Positions 17,426-26,612 of a stretch of 64,000 bases of DNA are shown in pieces (the stretch's first letter is position 1; each line of letters starts with the position of its first letter). Both the position numbers and the translations under genes were made by a program. Under the pieces are notes generated by a model that was not told the origin of the DNA, did not search any database, and saw only the letters and a program-made list of their open reading frames with translations. Source of the DNA: Gammaproteobacteria bacterium (GTDB lineage Bacteria > Pseudomonadota > Gammaproteobacteria > Pseudomonadales > Pseudomonadaceae). Location: the NCBI GenBank assembly GCA_012728315.1, contig JAAYFI010000020.1, forward strand, positions 112,881 through 176,880. Direction: 5' to 3'.

Positions 17426-18744
17426 TGAAAATCAAACAAAATAGCTATGCTTGGCACATGATCGTTAGCCTCAGTACACGGGTTTCGATGATCATGCTGC
17501 GCCTTATAAGAAATATTATTTTAGCACGATTACTCGGACCTGCTGATCGCGGTCTCTTTGCACTGCTGAATACTTTACCTGATCTAATTGCGGCGGTGAC
17601 TAGCGGTGGCCTTAATACTGCAGTGGGTTACCAAGCCGCTAAACATAAACCTATGGGTATATTGCTGTCGCAAGTTTTGATTTATGGATGCTTGCTTGCA
17701 ACTTTATTAACACTGTTCTGCGTTGTCATCCTCACTACATTTGGCGCAAAGATCAGTTTCGTAGAGCAACTGGGTCTATGGATTTGGTTGTTAATTCCCG
17801 TTGTTCCTATTACGGTGCTTAAAAGTGGCTTATTAACGCTGCACAATGCAGATGGACGAGTTAATATTTTTAATATGCTGCGTCTTATAGAATCAAGTGC
17901 GCCTTTGTTTCTATTGATTGTTCTAATCTATTTTTGGCCTAAGCAAATCCTGAATGCCGCGCTAACCAGCTGGGTTCTTGGCTTGGCCATAGTAACTATG
18001 AGTGGATTATTTTGGCTTAGACGTTTTCATACCTTCAAGCTCAAATGGCAACCCAAAGATCAAAGTGAGTTATTAAGTTTTAGCGCAAAAAGCCATCCAG
18101 AAATTCTTTTCCAGCAAATATTAGCACGAGCTGACTATTTATTTATTGCTGCCATTCTACCAGTCAGCGCACTCGGTCATTACGCTATGGCGGTTGCCGC
18201 TGCAGAATTATTATTAATTATTCCTGAAGCTGTTACTACACCCCTGATGAAACGCTTACTGCAACAAGATAAGCAGATAGAGCAGATGACGCCCCTCGCT
18301 TTACGTGTTACGGCAACTGTCATGTTATGCGGCTGTATTACTTTAGCCCTGATAGGCCACTGGTTGATTATAACTTTATTTGGTATTGAGTATGCACCGG
18401 CTTACCCTGCTCTAGTTGCTTTACTCCCGGGTTTATTTTCTCTCTGCTATGCAAGTATTTTGCGTCTTGATCTCTTAGGGAAAGGTCGCCCCGGCACTCT
18501 ATCCATATTTTTTGGTGTGGGTGCATTTATAAGCATAGTTCTTAACTTTGTGCTTATTCCAAAGTTTGGCATTACTGGAGCTGCTATATCGACTTCCATT
18601 GCATATATTGTAGTCACAATTTTAATGCTTACCATGTACTGCAAACTAAGTGGAATACCATTTTACAAAACTCTAATAGTTACCCCATCAGACATTTACA
18701 ACGCCATAGATAATATGAAGAGAGCAAACCTTGAAAATAATTAA
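17422..18744 (+). CDS. polysaccharide flippase (Wzx / MOP superfamily)
   Basis: A 440-residue protein with twelve or more hydrophobic segments and the MOP-type opening RLIRNIILARLLGPADRGLFA, typical of lipid-linked oligosaccharide flippases. It would move the finished undecaprenyl-linked repeat to the periplasmic face for the Wzy-like polymerase. Four-base overlap with the deacetylase gene before and 14-base overlap with the gene after support one transcription unit. Confidence 0.92.
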   Translation: MMKIKQNSYAWHMIVSLSTRVSMIMLRLIRNIILARLLGPADRGLFALLNTLPDLIAAVTSGGLNTAVGYQAAKHKPMGILLSQVLIYGCLLATLLTLFCVVILTTFGAKISFVEQLGLWIWLLIPVVPITVLKSGLLTLHNADGRVNIFNMLRLIESSAPLFLLIVLIYFWPKQILNAALTSWVLGLAIVTMSGLFWLRRFHTFKLKWQPKDQSELLSFSAKSHPEILFQQILARADYLFIAAILPVSALGHYAMAVAAAELLLIIPEAVTTPLMKRLLQQDKQIEQMTPLALRVTATVMLCGCITLALIGHWLIITLFGIEYAPAYPALVALLPGLFSLCYASILRLDLLGKGRPGTLSIFFGVGAFISIVLNFVLIPKFGITGAAISTSIAYIVVTILMLTMYCKLSGIPFYKTLIVTPSDIYNAIDNMKRANLENN

Positions 18745-20689
18745 AAAAATCATGATTATTTTTGTATTAGCCTACATTAATTCTACATCAGCTAATGAAT
18801 TAAGCTGGAGTGACATTAGAGATGGAGTCATTACTCTCTACCCTAAAAGCAATGACACTTTAAATATTGCTTGGCGACATGCTTGGATAAGCGAAGCGAA
18901 TGATGAGGAGCTATACTTATTAAACAACAATGGTGAACTGGTTGATAAAATCACTATCCCAAGATCAAGCCAATCTGACAATCACAATTTAATTCTTTAT
19001 GATAAAGATGAAGCTTACCAACTCATTATCCCAGGCTACAGCTTTAGAAACTATACAATAACTCATAGTGAGAGCACTATCAGCTTCTTTGAGCCTAATA
19101 AACTCCATATCTCAATTGAACAAAATAAAGATTCTAAACTTTATTTTACAACACCAGGCGCTAGCAATGCATCCTTCTCAGGAAAGTATTACTCAGGCGC
19201 TAATCAAATAAAACTTGAAAGAATAAGTGACAAACGTACTCTCTACTTAACGTTAAAACAACACGAAAACTATTCTAAATATGACTCCATACAATTACCC
19301 ACATCAGAATCAGACGAGATATGGGAAGTCACATTTAATAAAAGTGGAAAAATCTCATTCTGGATCGACGGCTCGGATAATATTTTCGCAAAATCTATCG
19401 ACAATATAGGTTCAAAAACTGCAATTACTGATAAAGTCATAACAAAAGAAGCCAACACAAAAATCACTTTATCAGGTAAAACAATTGGTTTATCACCTTA
19501 TATAGGTGCAGCGCTTCCTTACACTGAGCCTGCATTTGAAAATTATCAGCTATTACAGTCAATGAATTTAAAATCAACAAATTATTATAGCTTTGTTGAC
19601 TCTATCACTCGAAATCCATCCCGTGAACATGGCTTTAGAGATATTTATGCAAACACATTCAACATTACTCATAGCATAACTTTACTGGCTGGAAGCAACC
19701 GTCGTGCTGTGCTTCTGTTTGATGATGAAGCTAGAACGGGTTTATCAAATTGGGTTAATGACACAGAGTATTTACACTTAACGAATAACACAAACTATAT
19801 AGCCTTTGCTGATGAGCCTAATTTAAATTATAGAAGTTACAATGAATTTTCTCATTACTTCAATAATATGCTCAGTTTTTTAAAAAACAACCACCCAAAC
19901 TATAAGAGCTTCGGCATTAAAGTCGCTATACCTGCAAGTTCGAGATTTCTCGGCGGCCCTTTTATAAACGCTTCTAACCAACATATAGGTATCGACTGGG
20001 CACAGCGCTTACTTAATGAGCACAATGCTGATATTGATGCCATTGCATGGCATGAATGGATGATTCGTAACCTATATGCTACCCGTCGCTATCAAGACAG
20101 CATAAAAGCTGCAGCCAGTTTAGTCGGATTAAATAACAATGGTCGCCCTAATAAATCATTACTATTAGATCAAACTAATATTTCCAGCGGTAATGCGGTC
20201 AGTCCATTCGAGCAAGAAACTCACTATGCAGGGTTATGGTGGGCATCGGTAATTATTAATTCATCACAAGACGGACTGTTAGAGATGCTGAACTGGTTTC
20301 AACTTGCAGACGACTCAGGGCATCACAAAGGTTTTATTAGCGACTCCGAAACAGGCCAGCCGATTTTGAAACCTGTCGCACATGCTCATATTTTCTTAAC
20401 CAATAAATGGCTAAAAAATATAAATGAAGTTAAAAACTCATCCTTTGAAATTGACGTTTTGCACGCTCAAGAAAATGATATGCAGCAACTTATAGGTGTC
20501 AACAAGTCAAAACGTGCTCACACATTAGAAATACAACTGAATGAAGTTTGCGCAAAAAACTTAACAATCAGAATCCTAGATCAACATAGCACAATAAATC
20601 AAGCTCAATTCACATGCCATAAAAAATTAATACATCTTAAACTTCCCGAACAAAGCATTTTTAAAGCTGAATGGAATACAGCTCAATGA
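18731..20689 (+). CDS. exported protein of unknown family, possible clan GH-A-like glycosidase
   Basis: A 652-residue protein with a short signal peptide (KIIKK, then a hydrophobic core ending near residue 21). I do not recognise the family. The middle part has a TIM-barrel glycosidase flavour: IAFADEPNLN with Glu362 where GH39/GH51-type acid/base motifs (NEP) lie, IDAIAWHEWM (437-444) like a strand carrying substrate-binding Trp/His, then LLLDQTNISSG (478 onward) where a nucleophile Glu would be expected, but Asp480/Gln481 occur. Flanking beta-rich parts could be carbohydrate-binding. The start is TTG at 18731, preceded by GAAGAGAG; an in-frame ATG at 18752 lacks a ribosome site and the basic N-region. 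A role in trimming or releasing the exopolysaccharide is inferred from position only. Confidence 0.6.
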   Translation: MKIIKKIMIIFVLAYINSTSANELSWSDIRDGVITLYPKSNDTLNIAWRHAWISEANDEELYLLNNNGELVDKITIPRSSQSDNHNLILYDKDEAYQLIIPGYSFRNYTITHSESTISFFEPNKLHISIEQNKDSKLYFTTPGASNASFSGKYYSGANQIKLERISDKRTLYLTLKQHENYSKYDSIQLPTSESDEIWEVTFNKSGKISFWIDGSDNIFAKSIDNIGSKTAITDKVITKEANTKITLSGKTIGLSPYIGAALPYTEPAFENYQLLQSMNLKSTNYYSFVDSITRNPSREHGFRDIYANTFNITHSITLLAGSNRRAVLLFDDEARTGLSNWVNDTEYLHLTNNTNYIAFADEPNLNYRSYNEFSHYFNNMLSFLKNNHPNYKSFGIKVAIPASSRFLGGPFINASNQHIGIDWAQRLLNEHNADIDAIAWHEWMIRNLYATRRYQDSIKAAASLVGLNNNGRPNKSLLLDQTNISSGNAVSPFEQETHYAGLWWASVIINSSQDGLLEMLNWFQLADDSGHHKGFISDSETGQPILKPVAHAHIFLTNKWLKNINEVKNSSFEIDVLHAQENDMQQLIGVNKSKRAHTLEIQLNEVCAKNLTIRILDQHSTINQAQFTCHKKLIHLKLPEQSIFKAEWNTAQ

Positions 20690-21336
20690 ATATATCTAAG
20701 AAAATCACAAAAATAAAAGAAAAAGGCCTCATAAAATTAATCAAACAACTATTTAGTAGATATATTTATTCTCACTGGAAAGTATACATATTAGAACGCC
20801 CCTTGGAGCTTAAGTCCATTGAGATCACAACAACTCAACAGCCTATCCAAGTAACAGAATACAACTTACATGTATTTGAAAAGTATTTTAAACACTACAT
20901 CCCATCTATTAAAAAATGGCTAAAAGATGGCGCTCGTCCAGATGCTTATATAGACGATAACGGTGATGTGTATATGATGCACTGGATCAATGAAGGCGGT
21001 GATTATTATGATAGCTCGTACTATAAATTTACAATACCCGTACCTAAAGACTCTATATACCAATTTGCTGGCGATCTGAGTAAAGAACGCCGAGCCACTT
21101 CGTTACTGATTCAGTCGCTACAGCGTATTTGGGATGAGTATTACGCGCAAGGATATAAAACCTCTCGAACTTTAGTCAGCGAAAGTAACACAATGTCTAT
21201 AAAAGTTCATCTAAGGCTAGGTTATCAAGAGATTGGCAAGCTGATTCATGTTTACCGCTTATTTTATTTTATCAGCTTTCATAAGTTCGAGTATTACTCC
21301 GGCTCAAAACTTAAAAAATCAATAAAAAAATCATAA
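20686..21336 (+). CDS. GNAT-like acetyltransferase in exopolysaccharide locus
   Basis: The 216-residue protein is AT-rich in its gene and basic at the N-terminus. The second half looks like a GNAT fold: the segment ESNTMSIKVHLRLGYQEIGK matches the terminal GNAT motif (Asn, then a helix, then LGYxxxG), preceded by RRATSLLIQSLQRIWDEYYA. The N-terminal half is not recognised. The ATG overlaps the previous stop as ATGA. It could acylate a sugar precursor or a polymer, but the substrate is not visible. Confidence 0.65.
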   Translation: MNISKKITKIKEKGLIKLIKQLFSRYIYSHWKVYILERPLELKSIEITTTQQPIQVTEYNLHVFEKYFKHYIPSIKKWLKDGARPDAYIDDNGDVYMMHWINEGGDYYDSSYYKFTIPVPKDSIYQFAGDLSKERRATSLLIQSLQRIWDEYYAQGYKTSRTLVSESNTMSIKVHLRLGYQEIGKLIHVYRLFYFISFHKFEYYSGSKLKKSIKKS

Positions 21337-21358
21337 ATATAATTTAAAGCTCTATAAG

Positions 21359-22492
21359 GTGCATACTTTGTATATTAAATTCTCATGGTGCAGGTCGCTG
21401 TCAGATCATCTATTTTCTGAACACGACTATACTCAACTGCTTAAGCAAGTCGCTCACAGCACACCATTCAATCATATTGCATGGCTTACGGCAGCCGAGA
21501 AAAGCTTAGAGAAACACCAGCAGCTACACCTATTGCTGGGCCATAAAGGCTCTGAACTGGTACTGTGCCTACCACTGATTATCTGCTGTGAAAAAGTGTT
21601 AGGGCTGCCAATCAAAACCATCAGGCACCTAGGCTATCCTCTCAGCGACCGTATTGCTTTAGCTGTAAGGCCCAATAGCGATGCTGTACTTGAACAGGCG
21701 CTTGCACAGATTCGTAAAACGTTATCTTTCAGCAGAATCCAATTAAGCGAGATCACCAGTCAAGCAGCCCAAGTGAGCGGTCTTAAGAACTGGAATGACA
21801 AGTTTTGGTTTGCAGAAAACCGAGTGACTTGCGCCTGCCCTGCCCACCAAATTAGCGAACAAGACCGTATTGAGCCTTCAGGTAATATCCGCTACAAGCT
21901 CCGTAAAGCGCGTAAGCGTGCAGAGGCTTTACCCGCCACAATAGAACGCATCACACCAAATGCCGCGAACGTTCTTGCAGTGATTGACACTATCAGCGAA
22001 GTCGAGCAACTGAGCTGGAAGGGAAAAGATAGCGTGGGCATATTCTCAGGCGCATTACGCCAGCAGTGGATGACGCATGCGCTGTCTGGTTTCGCAGAAA
22101 CACAGGATTTGCGCGTACTGACCATGTCCTATGCAGGGCGTTGCATCAGCTATCGTTTAGGCTTCTTTGATAAAGGCCGTATTTATGACTACAACCTCGC
22201 GTTTTTGCCTGAATATGCCAGTTTAGGCAGCGGCCGCTTACTGCTCGATGAATGGATTCAATGGGGGCTGGATGAAGGCTGGCAATGGATTGACGCATCT
22301 CGAGTGAGCATGCATGACTCATCACACCAGCTGCATGAACGCTGTACTGATTTTATTGAGCATCGCCGTTGGAGTTTTTATAGCATGCGCCCTACAGGCT
22401 TAGTGTTGGGCTTAAGTTATAAAATCTGGACATTGATTAAACCGCTATTAAAAGCTCGAAACTCAACTCAAAAAGGTGATACCAATGAGTAA
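21359..22492 (+). CDS. BioF2/CelD-like GNAT acetyltransferase
   Basis: A 377-residue member of the PF13480-type acetyltransferases found in cellulose and exopolysaccharide clusters (CelD/BcsL group). Visible features are FNHIAWLTAAEKSL, RYKLRKARKRAEALPATIER, EQLSWKGKDSVGIF and the C-terminal GRLLLDEWIQWGLDEGWQWI. Its gene is clearly less AT-rich than the preceding genes, marking the composition boundary of the locus. A GTG start at 21359 overlaps the AAGG ribosome site. TTG at 21368 has better spacing (8 bases), so the true start may be three codons later. Likely O- or N-acetylation of a repeat-unit sugar. Confidence 0.8.
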   Translation: MHTLYIKFSWCRSLSDHLFSEHDYTQLLKQVAHSTPFNHIAWLTAAEKSLEKHQQLHLLLGHKGSELVLCLPLIICCEKVLGLPIKTIRHLGYPLSDRIALAVRPNSDAVLEQALAQIRKTLSFSRIQLSEITSQAAQVSGLKNWNDKFWFAENRVTCACPAHQISEQDRIEPSGNIRYKLRKARKRAEALPATIERITPNAANVLAVIDTISEVEQLSWKGKDSVGIFSGALRQQWMTHALSGFAETQDLRVLTMSYAGRCISYRLGFFDKGRIYDYNLAFLPEYASLGSGRLLLDEWIQWGLDEGWQWIDASRVSMHDSSHQLHERCTDFIEHRRWSFYSMRPTGLVLGLSYKIWTLIKPLLKARNSTQKGDTNE

Positions 22493-23270
22493 AGCTATAT
22501 TGAACCCAACGCCTACAATCATAATCAATGCTGATGATTTTGGTCTAACTGAAAGCTGTAATGAGAATATATCAGCCTCATTTGCGCACGCCATTATCAC
22601 CTCAGCCACCTTGATGGCCAATATGCAATTCTTTAAAGAAGCCTGTCAGCTTGCTAGAGACAACGACTTCGATAAGCACCTTGGGCTTCACTTTAATCTC
22701 AGCTACGGCAGCCCCTTAAGCAGTAGCATCAAGCGGATCACAAAAATCTGCGATAGCAATGGCCAATTCAATTTTGGTCTCGCCCGACATGCAATATTTT
22801 TGCCCAGGGCTACGCAACACGCTATTTTAAAGGAGCTCGAACAACAATGGCAGGCCTGTCTTGATAATGGCATTCAGCCCACTCATATCGACTCCCATCA
22901 GCATATTCATAATATAATTCCAATAGCGAGAATCGTGGCAACATTTGCTGCTAAGCAAGGGGTTCCAGTGCGTTTAGCGCGCAATGTTGGTAAAAACGTG
23001 AACGCTATGAAATCGATTTTTAAATCAATCCTTAACGCGCAAATCACTCGCCATGCACCCACACCTGTGCGTTATGCTTGCACCCCGATGGACTTGCTTG
23101 ATGGTGTAGCCCCGACCAATAGCACCATTGAGATTATTTGCCACCCGATAAAGCTCGCCGATGGCAGCCTCGGTGACGCCTATCTTCCCCATGGAGTGAG
23201 CTTAGTCAGTGTGATCAATGCAGCCTACCCAAACGCCAATAAAGTGAGTTACAGCCATTTCAGTGGCTAA
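22485..23270 (+). CDS. ChbG/HpnK (YdjC) family carbohydrate deacetylase
   Basis: A 261-residue member of the ChbG/YdjC family, metal-dependent deacetylases of N-acetylated sugars. It shows IINADDFGLTESCN (Asp-Asp metal ligand), GLHFNLSYG, THIDSHQHIHNI (His ligands) and IEIICHPIK. The ATG at 22485 lies 8 bases after AAAAGG. It overlaps the previous gene by 8 bases and is the last gene of the exopolysaccharide locus. With the NodB-like protein at 16397 it makes a second deacetylase family in the locus. Confidence 0.87.
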   Translation: MSKAILNPTPTIIINADDFGLTESCNENISASFAHAIITSATLMANMQFFKEACQLARDNDFDKHLGLHFNLSYGSPLSSSIKRITKICDSNGQFNFGLARHAIFLPRATQHAILKELEQQWQACLDNGIQPTHIDSHQHIHNIIPIARIVATFAAKQGVPVRLARNVGKNVNAMKSIFKSILNAQITRHAPTPVRYACTPMDLLDGVAPTNSTIEIICHPIKLADGSLGDAYLPHGVSLVSVINAAYPNANKVSYSHFSG

Positions 23271-23347
23271 AGATGTTGCGCGCATTTGTATTTCATTGCG
23301 ACTGTGAGCAGCACTGTGCGCAATGATCATATTCTTTATATGCCTGC

Positions 23348-23368
23348 GGTGCCTTTACAGCACCTTTT
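23348..23368 (+). terminator. weak terminator-like hairpin after the exopolysaccharide locus
   Basis: GGTGC-(7-base loop)-GCACC followed by TTTT. A second hairpin with CATTGCG/CGCAATG arms lies just before it at 23294-23325. Both are short, so termination is only a possibility. Confidence 0.4.
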
Positions 23369-23437
23369 CAAACAATCGTATGAATTTCATTTGACAGCTC
23401 AGTCAGTTCACAATAATCTCGACAGCCAACAGATCTA

Positions 23438-24163
23438 ATGGTGTTTACTGACTTGGGTTGCATTTATTTAATCAGGCATGGGCAAGCGTCTTTTGGGGCT
23501 GAGAACTACGATGTGCTCTCTCCATTGGGCATACAGCAAGCCGAGATACTGGGTGATTACCTCATTGACACAGGTGTGATTCTTAATGCCTGCTTCAGTG
23601 GTGATATGCTGCGCCAAAAAGATACCGCGCTGACCACTTTAACGCGTTTTTCTGCAGCGCAATTGCCCACGCCAGCCTTAAATATTGACAGCGCATTTAA
23701 CGAAATTGATGTTGAGAGCATTATTCGTTTACTGGTGCCTAAAATTCTCGATCAAGAGCCTAAAGCTATCGAGAGTCTGCGTAACCCTCTACAAAATAAA
23801 ACCGAATTTCAGCGTTTATTTGCTATGTTGATTCAGCGTTGGGCGACTGAAACCGATGATATTCCTAAACACTTACGTTGGTCGACCTTCACCGAAACTG
23901 TAAATGCTGGGCTGCAGCGTATACTTAACACCGCTGCACCTTCTGATCATATCGGTGTTTTCACTTCTGGCGGAACCATTACTGCCTGTCTACACTTGCT
24001 TACAGGTGTAACTGCAGAAAAAGCTTTTGATCTGAATTGGCAAATCGTAAACACTTCACTGAGCCGCCTAAAGTTTCGTGGCGACTCAGTGGTACTGACT
24101 TCTTTTAACAGTCATGCACACCTTGATCTGTTAAAGAACAAAAAACTCATCACTTATCGTTGA
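23438..24163 (+). CDS. histidine phosphatase (phosphoglycerate mutase-like) family protein
   Basis: This 241-residue protein opens with the catalytic YLIRHGQAS motif (His about 14) and has PLGIQQAEILGDYL and a later GVFTSGGTITA, which takes the place of the second His region. Family members are phosphatases of small molecules or phosphoproteins; no substrate can be read here. It is followed 52 bases later by the SCP2 protein gene, which has its own ribosome site, and the pair may share a transcript ending at the terminator at 24560. Confidence 0.85.
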   Translation: MVFTDLGCIYLIRHGQASFGAENYDVLSPLGIQQAEILGDYLIDTGVILNACFSGDMLRQKDTALTTLTRFSAAQLPTPALNIDSAFNEIDVESIIRLLVPKILDQEPKAIESLRNPLQNKTEFQRLFAMLIQRWATETDDIPKHLRWSTFTETVNAGLQRILNTAAPSDHIGVFTSGGTITACLHLLTGVTAEKAFDLNWQIVNTSLSRLKFRGDSVVLTSFNSHAHLDLLKNKKLITYR

Positions 24164-24215
24164 GTTTTAATATCACGCGGCATAAACCGCACAAAAATCT
24201 TAAAAAGGATAAATT

Positions 24216-24530
24216 ATGTCTTCAACCGCAGATATCATTAAAACTCTAACCGCTAAATTCAACGCTGCAGCTGCTGCTGGCTTAGATTTAGTCTTCCAAT
24301 TCAACATCGAAGATGCTGAAAACTACTACGTCACTGTTAAAGATGGCACCTGCGATGTACAAGCCGGTGACAATGACGATGCTAACGTTACGTTAATCAT
24401 GGATAGCGAAACCTTTAAAGGCATTGCTACCGGTGAAACTGACGGCATGCAAGCTTTTATGGGCGGCAAACTACGCACTGAAGGCGATATGATGCTAGCC
24501 ATGAAGCTGAGCGAGTTATTCCCAGTTTAA
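24216..24530 (+). CDS. SCP2 sterol-binding domain protein
   Basis: A small 104-residue protein made only of an SCP2 domain: VFQFNIEDAENYYVTVKDG, ANVTLIMDSETFKGIATGE, then a Met/Gly-rich region AFMGGKLRTEGDMMLAMKL. Such stand-alone domains bind lipids or acyl-CoA in the cytosol. AAAAAGGA lies 7 bases before the ATG. A strong terminator follows. Confidence 0.93.
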   Translation: MSSTADIIKTLTAKFNAAAAAGLDLVFQFNIEDAENYYVTVKDGTCDVQAGDNDDANVTLIMDSETFKGIATGETDGMQAFMGGKLRTEGDMMLAMKLSELFPV

Positions 24531-24559
24531 TTTTTAGCAACAGCATATAGCACCTCAAG

Positions 24560-24585
24560 AGCCGGATTTAATATCCGGCTTTTTT
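24560..24585 (+). terminator. rho-independent terminator
   Basis: AGCCGGAT-TTAAT-ATCCGGCT, a perfect 8-base stem with a 5-base loop, is followed by TTTTT directly downstream of the SCP2 gene. Confidence 0.93.
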
Positions 24586-24611
24586 ATCGTGCCCAGTGTA
24601 GGAGAAAGCCG

Positions 24612-26549
24612 ATGCTATTCAATAAGGCTTTATTTATCTATGAAGATCCTGATAACCCGCATGTGCAAGCGGTTATAACCTTTGCCGAAGCCAATCAGAT
24701 CAGCCTAGCGCAGCTTTCATTAAGTGCCTTTTTGGCACAACCTGGCCGTCCTCTTGATTTTGCTGAGCATGTGGTGGCTTTATGCACTGATACGGACCTT
24801 GCCCAGCTCATTGACCTAGCCAAATCTTTAAATTTCAGCCTAGGTATTATCCCTGTCGATGATCAGCAAATTCGCTTGCGCGAATGGTTTATGTTCAATA
24901 ACCAGACTGATCAGCACATCGAGCTGGCGTTTAGCGCCGCCACTCAAGCCATTGATGTTTTACGCTGTAACAATGAAGTGGCTTTGGGCTCAATTATGCT
25001 CGGGCAACCCCCTTTTCTTGACCAAAGAAATCGTACGTACCGGCAACGCAGAGCTTCCCTTTTGCGTCGTATTTTTTATTTCCTAGCTGTACTTTGGAAC
25101 AGTGTGCAGAACTTATTTTCGATTCATCCCTTTGGCATCACATTATCAGTCGGTAAAGAATACAGTGTCAAAACAGCCATTACAGGCTTGGTTGCTATTG
25201 AAAATAACATTACTAATGCTGCTGCACGCCTGATTAATACCAGTATTTCGGTACAAGACGGCAAAGTATCCACGATCCTGATTGCACCCAAATCAATTAC
25301 TCACTATCTGGGCTTTTTAATCAAGGCCACCTTGCATTCAGATAAAAAAGTCAGTCGTTTACCCAGTTCTATCAGCTATGTACGCAGCAATTATCTACGC
25401 GTAGACAGTACTACACCGCTGACCTATTTCGTGGATAGCCAAAAACGCGAGGCCAACAGCATTGAGCTGGAGCTTTACCCTGAGGCTGTGCAGATTAATC
25501 TGCCAGACGCCTATTATGAAACCCAAGGCGGCCAGCGCGGTGGTAAAGACACATTAAAACTTGAAAACTTACCTTTGCACGAACAACGCTTAACTATGAT
25601 CCAGCGGCGCTTGCCACTTTTTACGCATGCGTTAGAAGAGGACTTCAAAGAGCTTTTTTTACAGCTACGTGAGAGCGCACAAGCCAGTAGCAGTTTTATT
25701 GCGTTGATGATGCTCAGCAGTTTGGTTGCCAGCTTAGGCTTATTTCTTTCCAGCCCAGCGGTGATTATCGGCGCCATGGTGCTTGCCCCCTTGATGTCGC
25801 CGATTATTTCTTTAGCCATGGCCTTATTGCGTAATGAGCAAACGTTACTTAGGAATGCTTTAAGCACCATAGCTATAGGCGTCACTTTAGCTTTGGTTAT
25901 GGCAGCGCTGCTGGCGTTAATTTTTCCTATTGCACGCATCACACCTGAAATGGCGGCACGCTTAAACCCTAACCTGCTCGATTTAGGCGTCGCAATTTTC
26001 TCAGGCATGGCCGGTGCATATGCCTACGCTCGAGAAAGCATTATGAAAAACATGCCGGGTGTAGCCATTGCAGTAGCATTGGTTCCACCTTTATGCGTTG
26101 TCGGAATTGGCATTGGCTGGTGGGATTGGCAAATCATTAGCGGTGCAGCGCTACTCTTTATTACCAACCTGATCGGCATTGCTCTTGCCGCGGCACTGAC
26201 TTTTTTAACCTTGGGTTACGCGCCCATTGTTAAAGCACGCCGTGGTTTAACCTTGTCACTGGCATTAATGATCACTGTTGCTGTGCCCTTAACTTGGGCT
26301 TTCCAAAGTATGTACAAGGTCTGGCAAGTCGAGCAAAAACTGGACTCACTGGCGGTACAGGTCGATAACAAACAGCTGCACTTACACACCACGCAGATAC
26401 AGATAAAACGCTCTGAAACTTACCTCAATCTGGAAGTCAGCTCTGCTTCTGAAGTGACCTATGCCGATGTGGTTGCTCTAAAAGAACAGCTGGAAAAACT
26501 ACTTAACACCACTGTGCGTTTAGATGTAACACCGCGTATCAGTTTGTAA
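24612..26549 (+). CDS. DUF389 / TIGR00341-type membrane protein
   Basis: A 645-residue protein. A soluble N-terminal half (about 1-350) with a possible diacylglycerol-kinase-like region precedes a DUF389 domain with about six membrane spans. The signature includes VIIGAMVLAPLMSPIISLAM, IFSGMAGAYAYARES and VAIAVALVPPLCVVGIGIGW. A C-terminal soluble tail follows. Function of the family is not established. GGAGA lies before the ATG and the gene stands alone between terminators. Confidence 0.9.
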   Translation: MLFNKALFIYEDPDNPHVQAVITFAEANQISLAQLSLSAFLAQPGRPLDFAEHVVALCTDTDLAQLIDLAKSLNFSLGIIPVDDQQIRLREWFMFNNQTDQHIELAFSAATQAIDVLRCNNEVALGSIMLGQPPFLDQRNRTYRQRRASLLRRIFYFLAVLWNSVQNLFSIHPFGITLSVGKEYSVKTAITGLVAIENNITNAAARLINTSISVQDGKVSTILIAPKSITHYLGFLIKATLHSDKKVSRLPSSISYVRSNYLRVDSTTPLTYFVDSQKREANSIELELYPEAVQINLPDAYYETQGGQRGGKDTLKLENLPLHEQRLTMIQRRLPLFTHALEEDFKELFLQLRESAQASSSFIALMMLSSLVASLGLFLSSPAVIIGAMVLAPLMSPIISLAMALLRNEQTLLRNALSTIAIGVTLALVMAALLALIFPIARITPEMAARLNPNLLDLGVAIFSGMAGAYAYARESIMKNMPGVAIAVALVPPLCVVGIGIGWWDWQIISGAALLFITNLIGIALAAALTFLTLGYAPIVKARRGLTLSLALMITVAVPLTWAFQSMYKVWQVEQKLDSLAVQVDNKQLHLHTTQIQIKRSETYLNLEVSSASEVTYADVVALKEQLEKLLNTTVRLDVTPRISL

Positions 26550-26576
26550 TATTAGCCTTTGCTGGTTTTTGCGCAT

Positions 26577-26602
26577 AACCCGCCCTGCGTACAGGGCGGG
26601 TT
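26577..26602. terminator. GC-rich perfect hairpin between convergent genes
   Basis: AACCCGCCCTG-CGTA-CAGGGCGGGTT, an 11-base perfect stem with a 4-base loop, lies between the convergent stops of the DUF389 gene and speE. It has no T tract on either strand, so it may act as a bidirectional terminator or be a copy of a dispersed repeat. Confidence 0.5.
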
Positions 26603-26612
26603 AGTTCGATGC

